Shown here one piece after another: positions 16,083-22,662 of a DNA stretch of 23,525 bases. The notes under the pieces are model-generated. The model searched no databases, was not told the origin of the DNA, and saw only the letters and a program-made list of their open reading frames with translations. The stretch covers positions 1-23,525 of the forward strand of contig JBBQSF010000038.1 in assembly GCA_038214085.1 (NCBI GenBank), read 5' to 3'. A program made the position numbers and the translations under genes. The DNA comes from JBBQSF01 sp038214085. GTDB taxonomy: Bacteria; Bacteroidota; Bacteroidia; Bacteroidales; CG2-30-32-10. Each line of letters begins with the position of its first letter. Position 1 is the first letter of the stretch.

Positions 16083-16934
16083 ATGAATTGCTTTAAAACA
16101 ATTGCCGAAACCAAAGCCTTTCTTTCCGAGTGTAAAGAAAAGGATTCCTTATTTAGTATAGGCTTTGTTCCCACAATGGGTGCGCTGCATCAGGGGCATA
16201 TTTCGCTCATTGAACAGAGCAAAAAGTCATGTTCGTTAACCATTTGCAGTATTTTTGTTAATCCGGTACAGTTTAACAATACCACCGACCTAGAGAAATA
16301 TCCCCGAACACCAGCACAAGACTTGTTAATGCTTAAACAGGCAGGCTGCGATGTTGTTTTTATGCCCGAAGTTGGAGAAATTTATCCTGAGGAAAATAAA
16401 GAATTTTTTAATTTTAACGGTTTGGATCAAATACTTGAAGGCAAGTTCAGACCCGGACATTTTCAGGGAGTTGCTATGGTTGTAAAACGGTTTTTTGAAA
16501 TCATTCAGCCTGACAAAGCATTTTTTGGCGAAAAGGATTTTCAGCAATTGACCTTAATAAAGCATTTGGTAAAAAAACAAAAAATTCCTGTTCAGATAAT
16601 CCCCTGCGAAACAGTTAGAGAAGCTGACGGGCTGGCAATGAGCTCACGCAATTCCAGACTCAGTTCGGATCAGCGCAAAAATGCACCAGTTATTTATCAA
16701 AACTTACTTTTTGCAAAAGAGAATTATAAAAAAATATCAATTTCAGAAATTAAAGAGCAGGTAAAAATAAAAATAAACACGACTCCCGAAATGCAGCTCG
16801 AATATTTTGAAATCGTTGACAGTTCGAGCTTAAAGGTTGTAGATGAACTTTCAAAACAAGATGACAATGAAAAGATTGCCTGTATTGCATTGGTTCTTGG
16901 TGAGGTCAGATTAATAGATAATATAAAAATTTAG
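16083..16934 (+). CDS. panC: pantothenate synthetase
   Basis: This 283-residue cytosolic enzyme joins pantoate and beta-alanine with ATP to form pantothenate, the vitamin part of coenzyme A. The nucleotidyltransferase HIGH-like motif is HQGH at residues 36-39 within FVPTMGALHQGH. Other family signatures are FVNPVQFN, the GKFRPGHFQGVAMVVKRFF pantoate-binding region, FGEKDFQQL, and the KMSKS-like AMSSRNSRLS. Length is normal. It starts a plus-strand run with panD 12 bases downstream, so both steps of beta-alanine supply and use are made together. Confidence 0.97.
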   Translation: MNCFKTIAETKAFLSECKEKDSLFSIGFVPTMGALHQGHISLIEQSKKSCSLTICSIFVNPVQFNNTTDLEKYPRTPAQDLLMLKQAGCDVVFMPEVGEIYPEENKEFFNFNGLDQILEGKFRPGHFQGVAMVVKRFFEIIQPDKAFFGEKDFQQLTLIKHLVKKQKIPVQIIPCETVREADGLAMSSRNSRLSSDQRKNAPVIYQNLLFAKENYKKISISEIKEQVKIKINTTPEMQLEYFEIVDSSSLKVVDELSKQDDNEKIACIALVLGEVRLIDNIKI

Positions 16935-16946
16935 TAATTTTGCATT

Positions 16947-17294
16947 ATGCAGATACAGATATTAAAATCAAAAATACACAGGGTTGTTGTTACGGAAGCT
17001 GACCTTAATTATATTGGAAGCATTACCATTGATGAAGATCTTATGGATGCCTCAAACCTGATTGAGGGAGAAAAGGTTCAGGTTGTAAATATTAACAACG
17101 GGGAACGACTGGAAACCTATGTAATTAAAGGAAAAAGAGGCTCTGGAATCATCTGTATGAATGGTCCCGCTGCTCGTAAGGCCTTGGTTGGCGATATAGT
17201 TATAATAATTTCGTTTGCACTGATGGATTTTGAAGAAGCTAAAAAGTTTGTTCCTGCAATTGTTTTCCCTGATAATTTAAACCGAATACGTTAA
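16947..17294 (+). CDS. panD: aspartate 1-decarboxylase proenzyme
   Basis: This 115-residue pyruvoyl-dependent enzyme decarboxylates L-aspartate to beta-alanine, the second substrate of PanC. The self-cleavage site is Gly24-Ser25 in YIGSITID, Ser25 becoming the pyruvoyl group. Also present are K9 and H11 near the N-terminus, the ERLETYVI strand, and the GIICMNGPAARKALVGDIVIIISFA segment that closes the active site. Length is slightly short of the E. coli protein but normal for the family. It lies 12 bases after panC and 4 bases before the next gene. Confidence 0.96.
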   Translation: MQIQILKSKIHRVVVTEADLNYIGSITIDEDLMDASNLIEGEKVQVVNINNGERLETYVIKGKRGSGIICMNGPAARKALVGDIVIIISFALMDFEEAKKFVPAIVFPDNLNRIR

Positions 17295-17298
17295 CTCT

Positions 17299-18330
17299 TT
17301 GAAAAAACGCATTTTTAGTACGTTAAAATTCCTTTTATTCTTGGCTCTGGGAGCAGGTCTTTTTTGGCTTGCTATTAAGGATGCACCTGTGACTAAAATT
17401 ATTGAAGAGTTTAAAAAAGCAAATTATTTTTGGATTGGGTTGTCAATAATTGTTATGGTGCTAAGTCATTGGTTTAGAGCTTTGCGATGGAATCTGCTTA
17501 TCAACACCTTGAACTTTAACCCCAAAACAAGGATCACTTTTTTTGCTGTAATGGTAGGATATTTTGCAAACCTCGCAGTTCCAAGACTAGGAGAAGTTAC
17601 CCGTTGTGGCGTGTTAAGCAAACACGAGAAAATGCCGATAAATTCTGTAATAGGAACTGTTATTGCCGAAAGAACATTCGACATGATTACACTTCTTTTC
17701 ATTATACTTATTACTATTCTTGCCCAGTTGGATTTTCTCGGCGATTTTATGTATAAGCATATTGTTGATCCTTTGTTATCTAAGTTTCCGAGTGGTACAG
17801 TGGCAATAATAACATTATCTTTCATTTTTATTGCTCTGGTGGGTATGACTATTCTCGCATATAAACTTCTGAGACCGAAAATCAGGCATACAAAATTTTA
17901 TCAAAAATTCAGAGATATCGTACTTGGTTTCTGGACAGGAATTAAGACGATAAAAAATGTCAAATCAAAAAAAACTTTTTTATTCTACAGTCTATTACTC
18001 TGGGCTTCATACTTGTTTACCATTTACATTTGTTTTCAAGCCATGACCGAAACTTCCGGTTTATCTGTTATGGATGCATTAACTATTCTTGCTATCGGAA
18101 GCATAGGAGTTCTAGCGCCAACTCCCGGTGGAATTGGGGCATATCAGTATATGGTTGGCTTATCCCTAACCGGATTGTTTTTAGTTGACAAAATACCTGC
18201 ATATTCCTTTGCGAATATTATTTATTTTGCGCAGTGGATAATGATTGTTTTACTTGGTGGAACAGCCTGGTTATGGCTTGTAATTTCGGAAAAAAGAAAA
18301 AAAAATGAGCAAATCAGAACAGGTAAATAA
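17299..18330 (+). CDS. LPG-synthase-TM-like (UPF0104/YbhN-type) membrane protein
   Basis: This 343-residue inner-membrane protein has about seven or eight hydrophobic helices. It carries the features of the lysylphosphatidylglycerol synthase transmembrane region family: SHWFRALRWNLLI near residue 55, GYFANLAVPRLGEVTRCG near 87-104, an ERTFD motif near 124-128, and APTPGGIGAYQ near 274-284. There is no C-terminal aminoacyl-transfer domain, so it is not a full MprF. Stand-alone members are suggested to move lipids or precursors, but their role is largely unsettled. The start is TTG at 17299, 4 bases after the panD stop; the lysine-rich start followed by a helix fits, and no ATG is available. 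It overlaps the following gene by 26 bases. Confidence 0.88.
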   Translation: MKKRIFSTLKFLLFLALGAGLFWLAIKDAPVTKIIEEFKKANYFWIGLSIIVMVLSHWFRALRWNLLINTLNFNPKTRITFFAVMVGYFANLAVPRLGEVTRCGVLSKHEKMPINSVIGTVIAERTFDMITLLFIILITILAQLDFLGDFMYKHIVDPLLSKFPSGTVAIITLSFIFIALVGMTILAYKLLRPKIRHTKFYQKFRDIVLGFWTGIKTIKNVKSKKTFLFYSLLLWASYLFTIYICFQAMTETSGLSVMDALTILAIGSIGVLAPTPGGIGAYQYMVGLSLTGLFLVDKIPAYSFANIIYFAQWIMIVLLGGTAWLWLVISEKRKKNEQIRTGK

Positions 18331-18814
18331 AAAAATCTTCAACAAAAATCAGGAAACAAGTTGTACTGATTTTATAAGACTCTTGGACTACTGGCGTTTC
18401 AAAGGTTTTTCAATAGTTTTTACAAACGGATGCTTTGATATTATTCATCGCGGACATATTGATTATCTGTCAAAAGCTGCTGATTTGGGAACTGTTTTGG
18501 TTGTGGGCCTGAACAGCGATTTTTCCGTGGGCAATATTAAAGGACCTTCGCGCCCAATAAATGATCAGGAAGGAAGAGCAGCAGTTCTTGCCTCAATGTC
18601 CTTTATTGATGCTGTTGTGTTCTTTGATGAACAAACTCCGTATGAACTGATTCGTATTGTTCAGCCAGATATTTTGGTCAAGGGCAACGATTATAAACCT
18701 GAAGAAATTGTTGGTTACGATATAGTTAAAGCAAAAAACGGAATTGTTTCTACCATTGAATTTCTGGAAGGTTATTCCACCACTTTGATTGAAAAGAGAA
18801 TCCAAAACAAATAA
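18305..18814 (+). CDS. rfaE2: RfaE2-like D-glycero-beta-D-manno-heptose 1-phosphate adenylyltransferase
   Basis: This 169-residue cytidylyltransferase-fold enzyme matches the C-terminal half of E. coli HldE, which makes ADP-heptose for the lipopolysaccharide core. The nucleotide-binding signature is FTNGCFDIIHRGH with HRGH at 48-51. It continues with VVGLNSDFSV, GPSRPIND, the ILVKGNDYKPEEIVGYDIV segment and FLEGYSTTLIEK, in the order seen in RfaE2. No kinase (RfaE1) domain is fused, so that activity must be encoded elsewhere. The ATG at 18305 lies within the end of the upstream membrane-protein gene, a sign of translational coupling. The first 35 residues are more variable. Adenylyltransferase specificity is inferred from family resemblance; cytidylyltransferases of the same fold are the alternative. 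Confidence 0.88.
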   Translation: MSKSEQVNKKIFNKNQETSCTDFIRLLDYWRFKGFSIVFTNGCFDIIHRGHIDYLSKAADLGTVLVVGLNSDFSVGNIKGPSRPINDQEGRAAVLASMSFIDAVVFFDEQTPYELIRIVQPDILVKGNDYKPEEIVGYDIVKAKNGIVSTIEFLEGYSTTLIEKRIQNK

Positions 18815-18819
18815 TTCCC

Positions 18820-18850
18820 TTGACAGGCAATAAATAAATTTGTACTTTAG
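18820..18850 (+). promoter_or_regulatory. candidate promoter for the 18874 lipoprotein and radA
   Basis: TTGACA starts at 18820 and, 20 bases after the TTG, TACTTTAG (18843-18850) matches the TAnnTTTG box at all but one fixed position. An overlapping perfect box TAAATTTG (18835-18842) has poorer -33 spacing. Either would initiate transcription shortly before the ATG at 18874. Confidence 0.5.
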
Positions 18851-18873
18851 CCCATTAATCATTCTTTTGCACT

Positions 18874-19263
18874 ATGAAATCGTATCTTTATTTTTTCGCT
18901 GTTGTATTGTTTTTATCGATTGCTTCTATCTCCTGTAAGAAATCGGTCGAAAACAAAATTGAAGGTTACTGGAAAGTAATCGACGTTACCAATGTGAATG
19001 CCGACATTATTGAAGAATGGAATTTTACAGAAAGATATATCTATTTTCTACGCTCACATGTTAATTCTACAGTAACAGATACTTTGGGCTGGTGTGAATT
19101 TAGAATAAAAGCAAATCCCTTACGTAAAAAACTCATAATTGAGAATTCTACTTTTGAAGGATACCAGGCCGAATGGGTAATTGATAAACTCAACAGCAAA
19201 GTAATGGTTCTGCTGACAGATGATCTTGGGGGTGTTGTTACAAAAGAATTTTCCAAAAAATAA
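18874..19263 (+). CDS. small lipocalin-like lipoprotein, function unknown
   Basis: This 129-residue protein has a lipoprotein signal with lipobox SISC, acylated at C21 and followed by KKS. The mature part opens with IEGYWKVIDV, the typical first strand of small lipocalin-like Bacteroidota lipoproteins. It then alternates short strands (YIYFLRS, WCEFRIK, KKLIIENS, KVMVLLTD), consistent with a small beta barrel of about 105 residues. Such proteins are envelope-located and usually lack known roles. It ends 10 bases before the radA ATG, so the two probably share a transcript, though a functional link is not implied. A gap of 59 bases with a promoter-like sequence separates it from the pan operon. 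Confidence 0.85.
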   Translation: MKSYLYFFAVVLFLSIASISCKKSVENKIEGYWKVIDVTNVNADIIEEWNFTERYIYFLRSHVNSTVTDTLGWCEFRIKANPLRKKLIIENSTFEGYQAEWVIDKLNSKVMVLLTDDLGGVVTKEFSKK

Positions 19264-19273
19264 TTTCCTTGCT

Positions 19274-20641
19274 ATGGCAAAAATAAAAACCGCTTTCTTT
19301 TGCCAGAATTGCGGAGCACAATCGCCCAAATGGATTGGCAAGTGTCCGTCGTGCAACGAATGGAATACCTACGTGGAGGAAGTAGTTCAAAAATCTTCTG
19401 GATCGTCAGTTGAAAGCAGACTTACGTCCTCCCACATTTCAAAACCCACATTAATCAAAGAAATTGATTACTCAGGTGAAACGCGTATCGACACATGCAG
19501 CAATGAATTGAACCGAGTGCTTGGCGGAGGAATGGTTCCCGGATCGGTAATATTGATCGGCGGAGAACCGGGAATTGGAAAATCAACGCTGATGCTTCAA
19601 ATTGCCCTTCACCTGAAAAACATCCGCGTGCTTTATATTACAGGGGAAGAAAGTGAACAACAAATCAAACTCAGAGCTGACAGGATCGGAATAAAAAATG
19701 AAGATTGCTACATTCTTACCGAAACTTCGGTTGAGAATATTTTCCAGCACATCGAACAGGTGAAACCGCACATGATTGTTATTGATTCCATTCAAACACT
19801 GCAGAGTTCGCTTATTGAATCATCGGCTGGTAGTGTTTCGCAAGTCCGCGAATGTACATCGGAGCTGACAAAAGTTGCAAAAGTCACCGCAGTCCCAATT
19901 TTTTTGATCGGACACATTACCAAAGATGGAACCATTGCAGGACCTAAAATTCTCGAACACATGGTAGATGTTGTCTTGCAGTTTGAGGGCGACAGAAACC
20001 ACGGTTACCGCATTCTTCGTTCGGTAAAAAACCGCTTTGGATCTACTTCCGAACTCGGTATTTATGAAATGTTATCCAATGGTTTAAGGGAAGTAACCAA
20101 TCCTTCTGAGATTTTGCTTTCGCAACGCGATGAAAACCTCAGCGGAATTGCGATTGCAGCAACCATCGAAGGTCTCAGGCCCATGCTTATCGAAACTCAG
20201 GCTCTTGTTAGTACTGCTGCATACGGGACACCACAAAGATCCTCGACAGGTTTTGATTTGCGCCGTTTAGCAATGCTTTTAGCTGTTCTTGAGAAACGAT
20301 GCGGATTCCGCCTTGCGGTTAAAGATGTGTTTTTAAATATCGCTGGGGGCATAAAAGTGGTAGATCCCGCAATTGATCTGGCCGTTATCTGCTCTATTCT
20401 TTCTTCTTCTGAAGATATTCCTATTGATGCAAAAACCTGTTTTGCTTCCGAAGTAGGCCTTTCGGGTGAAATACGACCTGTAACCCGCATAGAACAACGC
20501 ATTTCGGAAGCAGAAAAACTCGGCTTCGAAAATATCGTGATTTCTCATTACAATAAAAAAGCAACGACAGTCCTTAAATCAGCTATCAAAATCGTTCCGG
20601 TTCGCAAAGTGGAAGACGTTTTTAAATTCTTGTTTGCATGA
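19274..20641 (+). CDS. radA: DNA repair protein RadA
   Basis: This 455-residue RecA-related ATPase promotes branch migration of recombination intermediates. From the ATG at 19274, a four-cysteine zinc finger (C10, C13, C24, C27) opens the protein. The Walker A motif GGEPGIGKST is at 96-105, Walker B MIVIDSIQ near 167-174, and the RadA-specific KNRFG motif at 252-256. A Lon-protease-like C-terminal domain (about 285-455) has the GGIKVVDPAIDLAV stretch. The frame is open upstream to an ATG at 19220 inside the lipoprotein gene. The 19274 start is preferred because MAKIKTAFFCQNCG is the usual RadA beginning and the extra 18 residues resemble no family sequence. Confidence 0.97.
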   Translation: MAKIKTAFFCQNCGAQSPKWIGKCPSCNEWNTYVEEVVQKSSGSSVESRLTSSHISKPTLIKEIDYSGETRIDTCSNELNRVLGGGMVPGSVILIGGEPGIGKSTLMLQIALHLKNIRVLYITGEESEQQIKLRADRIGIKNEDCYILTETSVENIFQHIEQVKPHMIVIDSIQTLQSSLIESSAGSVSQVRECTSELTKVAKVTAVPIFLIGHITKDGTIAGPKILEHMVDVVLQFEGDRNHGYRILRSVKNRFGSTSELGIYEMLSNGLREVTNPSEILLSQRDENLSGIAIAATIEGLRPMLIETQALVSTAAYGTPQRSSTGFDLRRLAMLLAVLEKRCGFRLAVKDVFLNIAGGIKVVDPAIDLAVICSILSSSEDIPIDAKTCFASEVGLSGEIRPVTRIEQRISEAEKLGFENIVISHYNKKATTVLKSAIKIVPVRKVEDVFKFLFA

Positions 20642-20648
20642 TTTATTT

Positions 20649-20678
20649 AAAAAGTTTGGCTCGTTCAAAAAACTTTTT
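20649..20678 (+). terminator. possible AT-rich terminator after radA
   Basis: AAAAAGTTT (20649-20657) pairs with AAACTTTTT (20670-20678) around a 12-base loop and ends in a T tract, starting 8 bases after the radA stop. The stem has only one G-C pair, so it is weak on its own. It overlaps the tRNA-Phe promoter. Confidence 0.35.
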
Positions 20679-20686
20679 TACATTTG
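20655..20686 (+). promoter_or_regulatory. promoter of tRNA-Phe
   Basis: TTTG (20655-20658), a spacer of exactly 20 bases, and TACATTTG (20679-20686) match both parts of the Bacteroidota consensus. The tRNA begins 14 bases after the box, consistent with a short 5' leader removed by RNase P. Confidence 0.82.
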
Positions 20687-20700
20687 CAGCCCGATAAAAT

Positions 20701-20773
<73 letters not shown>

Positions 20774-20792
20774 CACTTAAAAAATATGAATT

Positions 20793-20814
20793 CCCGGTTT
20801 TGTCCGGGTTTTTT
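20793..20814 (+). terminator. intrinsic terminator after tRNA-Phe
   Basis: CCCGG (20793-20797) pairs with CCGGG (20804-20808) around a 6-base loop and is followed directly by six Ts. It lies 19 bases after the tRNA. The stem is short but GC-only. Confidence 0.7.
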
Positions 20815-20819
20815 GTTTT

Positions 20820-20939
20820 ATACCGATACTGAATTCGTAGTAGTCCAAAAAAACGGACTCCAACGATTTCATGATCGGCATTTACCATACTACTAAGCAA
20901 GAAATAGTCTTTGGCCTATTTCTTACTAAGTATTGGTAT
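20820..20939. repeat. non-coding stretch with several nested inverted repeats
   Basis: Outer arms ATACCGATACT (20820-20830) and AGTATTGGTAT (20929-20939) are complementary at 10 of 11 positions. Inside, AGTCC/GGACT (20842-20846 with 20855-20859) and GTAGTA/TACTAC (20837-20842 with 20888-20893) can pair, and CTAAGCAAGAAATAG with CTATTTCTTACTAAG forms a 15-base stem with two mismatches (ending near 20930). These pairings partly exclude one another. The stretch holds no credible protein frame. It may be a degenerate intergenic repeat, an RNA element, or a terminator region for the minus-strand gene at 20948. Confidence 0.45.
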
Positions 20940-20947
20940 TATTTCTC

Positions 20948-21370
20948 CTAATAAAGCAATTCCGGAATTATGTCTTCAGTAGTATTGTCTTTAAACAGCA
21001 CCTTGTATTTAATGTAATAATCATACTTGCTGCCACCTACAACAATATCAGAAATTACTACACGGGAAGAGTCGCGCTTTAAACGCGCTACATCTCCTAT
21101 TTTATATTGCATGGGAAGTCGCACGGAGTCGCGATAAGTCATGGCTTCAGTTAGAGCACGGTATTTTGCCAGAAATGAATTAATAACAATCAATGAATCT
21201 TTTGTTGCCGAAACCGCATTGTAACGGCTGTTTTCATTGCTATATTTTGCCTGAAGCGACTTGATCTGGTCCTCTTTTTCTGTAACTTTTAGATTCTGCA
21301 TTACAATAGCGGCAATCATTCCAAGAAAAATAACAATAATTGTAATTATTAATCCAACCTTCTTTTTCAT
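20948..21370 (-). CDS. membrane-anchored coiled-coil protein, function unknown
   Basis: I do not recognise a named family in this 140-residue protein. It opens with KKK and a single hydrophobic segment (about 5-25). A helical, heptad-like stretch follows (about 28-75, KEDQIKSLQAKYSNENSRY and onward). The C-terminal half is a compact beta-rich part with MQYKIGDVARLKRDSSRVVISDI and YYIKYKVLFKDNTTEDIIPELL, which resembles a small SH3-like barrel. It is probably anchored in the inner membrane with the C-terminal part in the periplasm. It is the last of three minus-strand genes for small envelope proteins, with a 61-base gap to the preceding one and no separate promoter that I can see. Confidence 0.75.
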   Translation of the reverse strand: MKKKVGLIITIIVIFLGMIAAIVMQNLKVTEKEDQIKSLQAKYSNENSRYNAVSATKDSLIVINSFLAKYRALTEAMTYRDSVRLPMQYKIGDVARLKRDSSRVVISDIVVGGSKYDYYIKYKVLFKDNTTEDIIPELLY

Positions 21371-21431
21371 AAATAAATTTTTAGGTTATACGAAATATCA
21401 GTACTAAAAGTTATCATGACTTTATCTAAAT

Positions 21432-22070
21432 TCAATATTTTATTTTGTTTCCGATATTAACCGGAGTGGAAATCAATTCTTCTAAAGTACACGAAAATTC
21501 AACAGATTTTTTGTTGTCTGATATTTTAGATAATGGATTGGTAACTTTTTTTACTTCGCCCGGGAAGTTAAAAACAGTCTTATATTCAATCATTTTCAGG
21601 AAAGATTTATCTTTGAGTTTTGCAGCATATTTATTTACAAACAAACGTAAAATTGCTCCATAGTTTTTCTTTATGAGTTTATGTTTCCTTATGGTAAGAT
21701 ATCCGGGATCGAATATTGATTTTTTTTGGTGAAACAGTTTATACAAAGCGGAATTCAATGTTTTTGTGTTCTTAAAATTAAATGAAAGGGAAACCAATCC
21801 GTCCTTGTTATTTGGAATAATATCGGTGATTCCTGTAATGTCTTTTAGCAATTCAGCTCCTTTTTCGGGCAATGTTTTTATCTCATCAAGAGGTGAACCG
21901 TCCATTTGATCGCCAAGCATTTGAGCAAAACTGCTCAGTGTCCCTAAATTTAATGAAAAAGCAACTTTCCCCGATTGATCCAAATTTACAGTGATTTCTT
22001 CTGTAATTTCTATACAAGCCGTAAGATTTATAATTACAAATAAAAGAAAAATTATCTTTATTTTTTGCAT
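21432..22070 (-). CDS. lipoprotein, function unknown
   Basis: This 212-residue protein has a lipoprotein signal peptide with lipobox LTAC, acylated at C19. The mature part starts IEITEEITVNLDQSGKVAFSLNLG, a pair of beta strands with an acidic turn as in proteins of the YP-type periplasmic lipoprotein class, though I cannot assign a family. Later regions include PNNKDGLVSLSFNFKNTKTLNSALYKLF (about 86-113), a basic middle section (KHKLIKKNYGAILRLF) and a strand-rich end with KTVFNFPGEVKKV. It lies between two other small envelope-protein genes on the same strand, with gaps of 38 and 61 bases, so a shared transcript is likely. Confidence 0.8.
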   Translation of the reverse strand: MQKIKIIFLLFVIINLTACIEITEEITVNLDQSGKVAFSLNLGTLSSFAQMLGDQMDGSPLDEIKTLPEKGAELLKDITGITDIIPNNKDGLVSLSFNFKNTKTLNSALYKLFHQKKSIFDPGYLTIRKHKLIKKNYGAILRLFVNKYAAKLKDKSFLKMIEYKTVFNFPGEVKKVTNPLSKISDNKKSVEFSCTLEELISTPVNIGNKIKY

Positions 22071-22108
22071 GTTTTTACTGTTCTAATTCCAAAAAAAAAG
22101 GAAAAATG

Positions 22109-22618
22109 TTATTTTTTTACTACGATGTCGGGAGTTCTAATAATGTTACTGACATTCAACTCCCTGTCGCAGATTGACACATCATAACATATCGTATCAA
22201 AAGTAGAAACAGGATTATTGATAAACAACACAATTTCAATATCCCCTTTTACTGATTTATTTTCGCCATCGGGTGTGATAATTGGGATACGGGAATTATT
22301 TGTCATGGGCAATTCAACTTTTGTATAAACACCATGTTGTTTTTCATAATAATCAATGAAAAAATTATAATAATAAATACTTCCGGAATTGAAAGGTGCT
22401 AGTGTATCAATAGAAGCAAGTCCGATATTTCCATCGCCATCAGTAAAGGAAATTTTCATTATTCCTTTTTCATCTTTTCCCTGAGCATTTTGAATTTTTG
22501 TGAAACTTACAAATTCAATTACAGGAATCAGTGGGTATGTTTCTGGTTTTTTGCACGAAAACAGCAATGCAAAAAGCAGAAGAGGTAAAAAAAATCGTAT
22601 TTTTGAAATTATTTTCAT
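22109..22618 (-). CDS. lipoprotein, function unknown
   Basis: From the ATG at 22618 this gives 169 residues with a lipoprotein signal peptide and lipobox LFSC, acylated at C22 and followed by KKPETYPLIP. The mature part contains ISFTDGDGNIGLASIDT, an acidic stretch typical of a family of Bacteroidota lipoproteins of unknown role. Strands follow such as GSIYYYNFFIDYYEKQ and IEIVLFINNP, and the end is NIIRTPDIVVKK. A TTG three codons upstream is also open, but the ATG gives the better signal peptide start. It is first of three minus-strand genes, behind a TATATTTG box, and divergent from the LuxE-like gene. Confidence 0.85.
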   Translation of the reverse strand: MKIISKIRFFLPLLLFALLFSCKKPETYPLIPVIEFVSFTKIQNAQGKDEKGIMKISFTDGDGNIGLASIDTLAPFNSGSIYYYNFFIDYYEKQHGVYTKVELPMTNNSRIPIITPDGENKSVKGDIEIVLFINNPVSTFDTICYDVSICDRELNVSNIIRTPDIVVKK

Positions 22619-22650
22619 CAGAAACAAAAAGTAAAATTACAAAAAAAAAT

Positions 22651-22658
22651 CAAATATA
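22651..22658 (-). promoter_or_regulatory. candidate -7 promoter element for the three-gene envelope cluster
   Basis: The minus strand reads TATATTTG, an exact TAnnTTTG match, 32 bases before the ATG at 22618. The nearest TTG upstream is only 16 bases away, shorter than usual. The element lies immediately next to the ATG of the divergent gene at 22663. Confidence 0.5.
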
Positions 22659-22662
22659 GGAA

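Noticed and set aside
16935..16942. TAATTTTG box just before panD as a promoter
   Set aside because: It sits 4 bases before the ATG, so transcription would start inside the gene; panD is better explained by the panC transcript.
19220..19273. 18-residue N-terminal extension of RadA
   Set aside because: It overlaps the lipoprotein gene and resembles no RadA; the ATG at 19274 gives the normal zinc-finger N-terminus.
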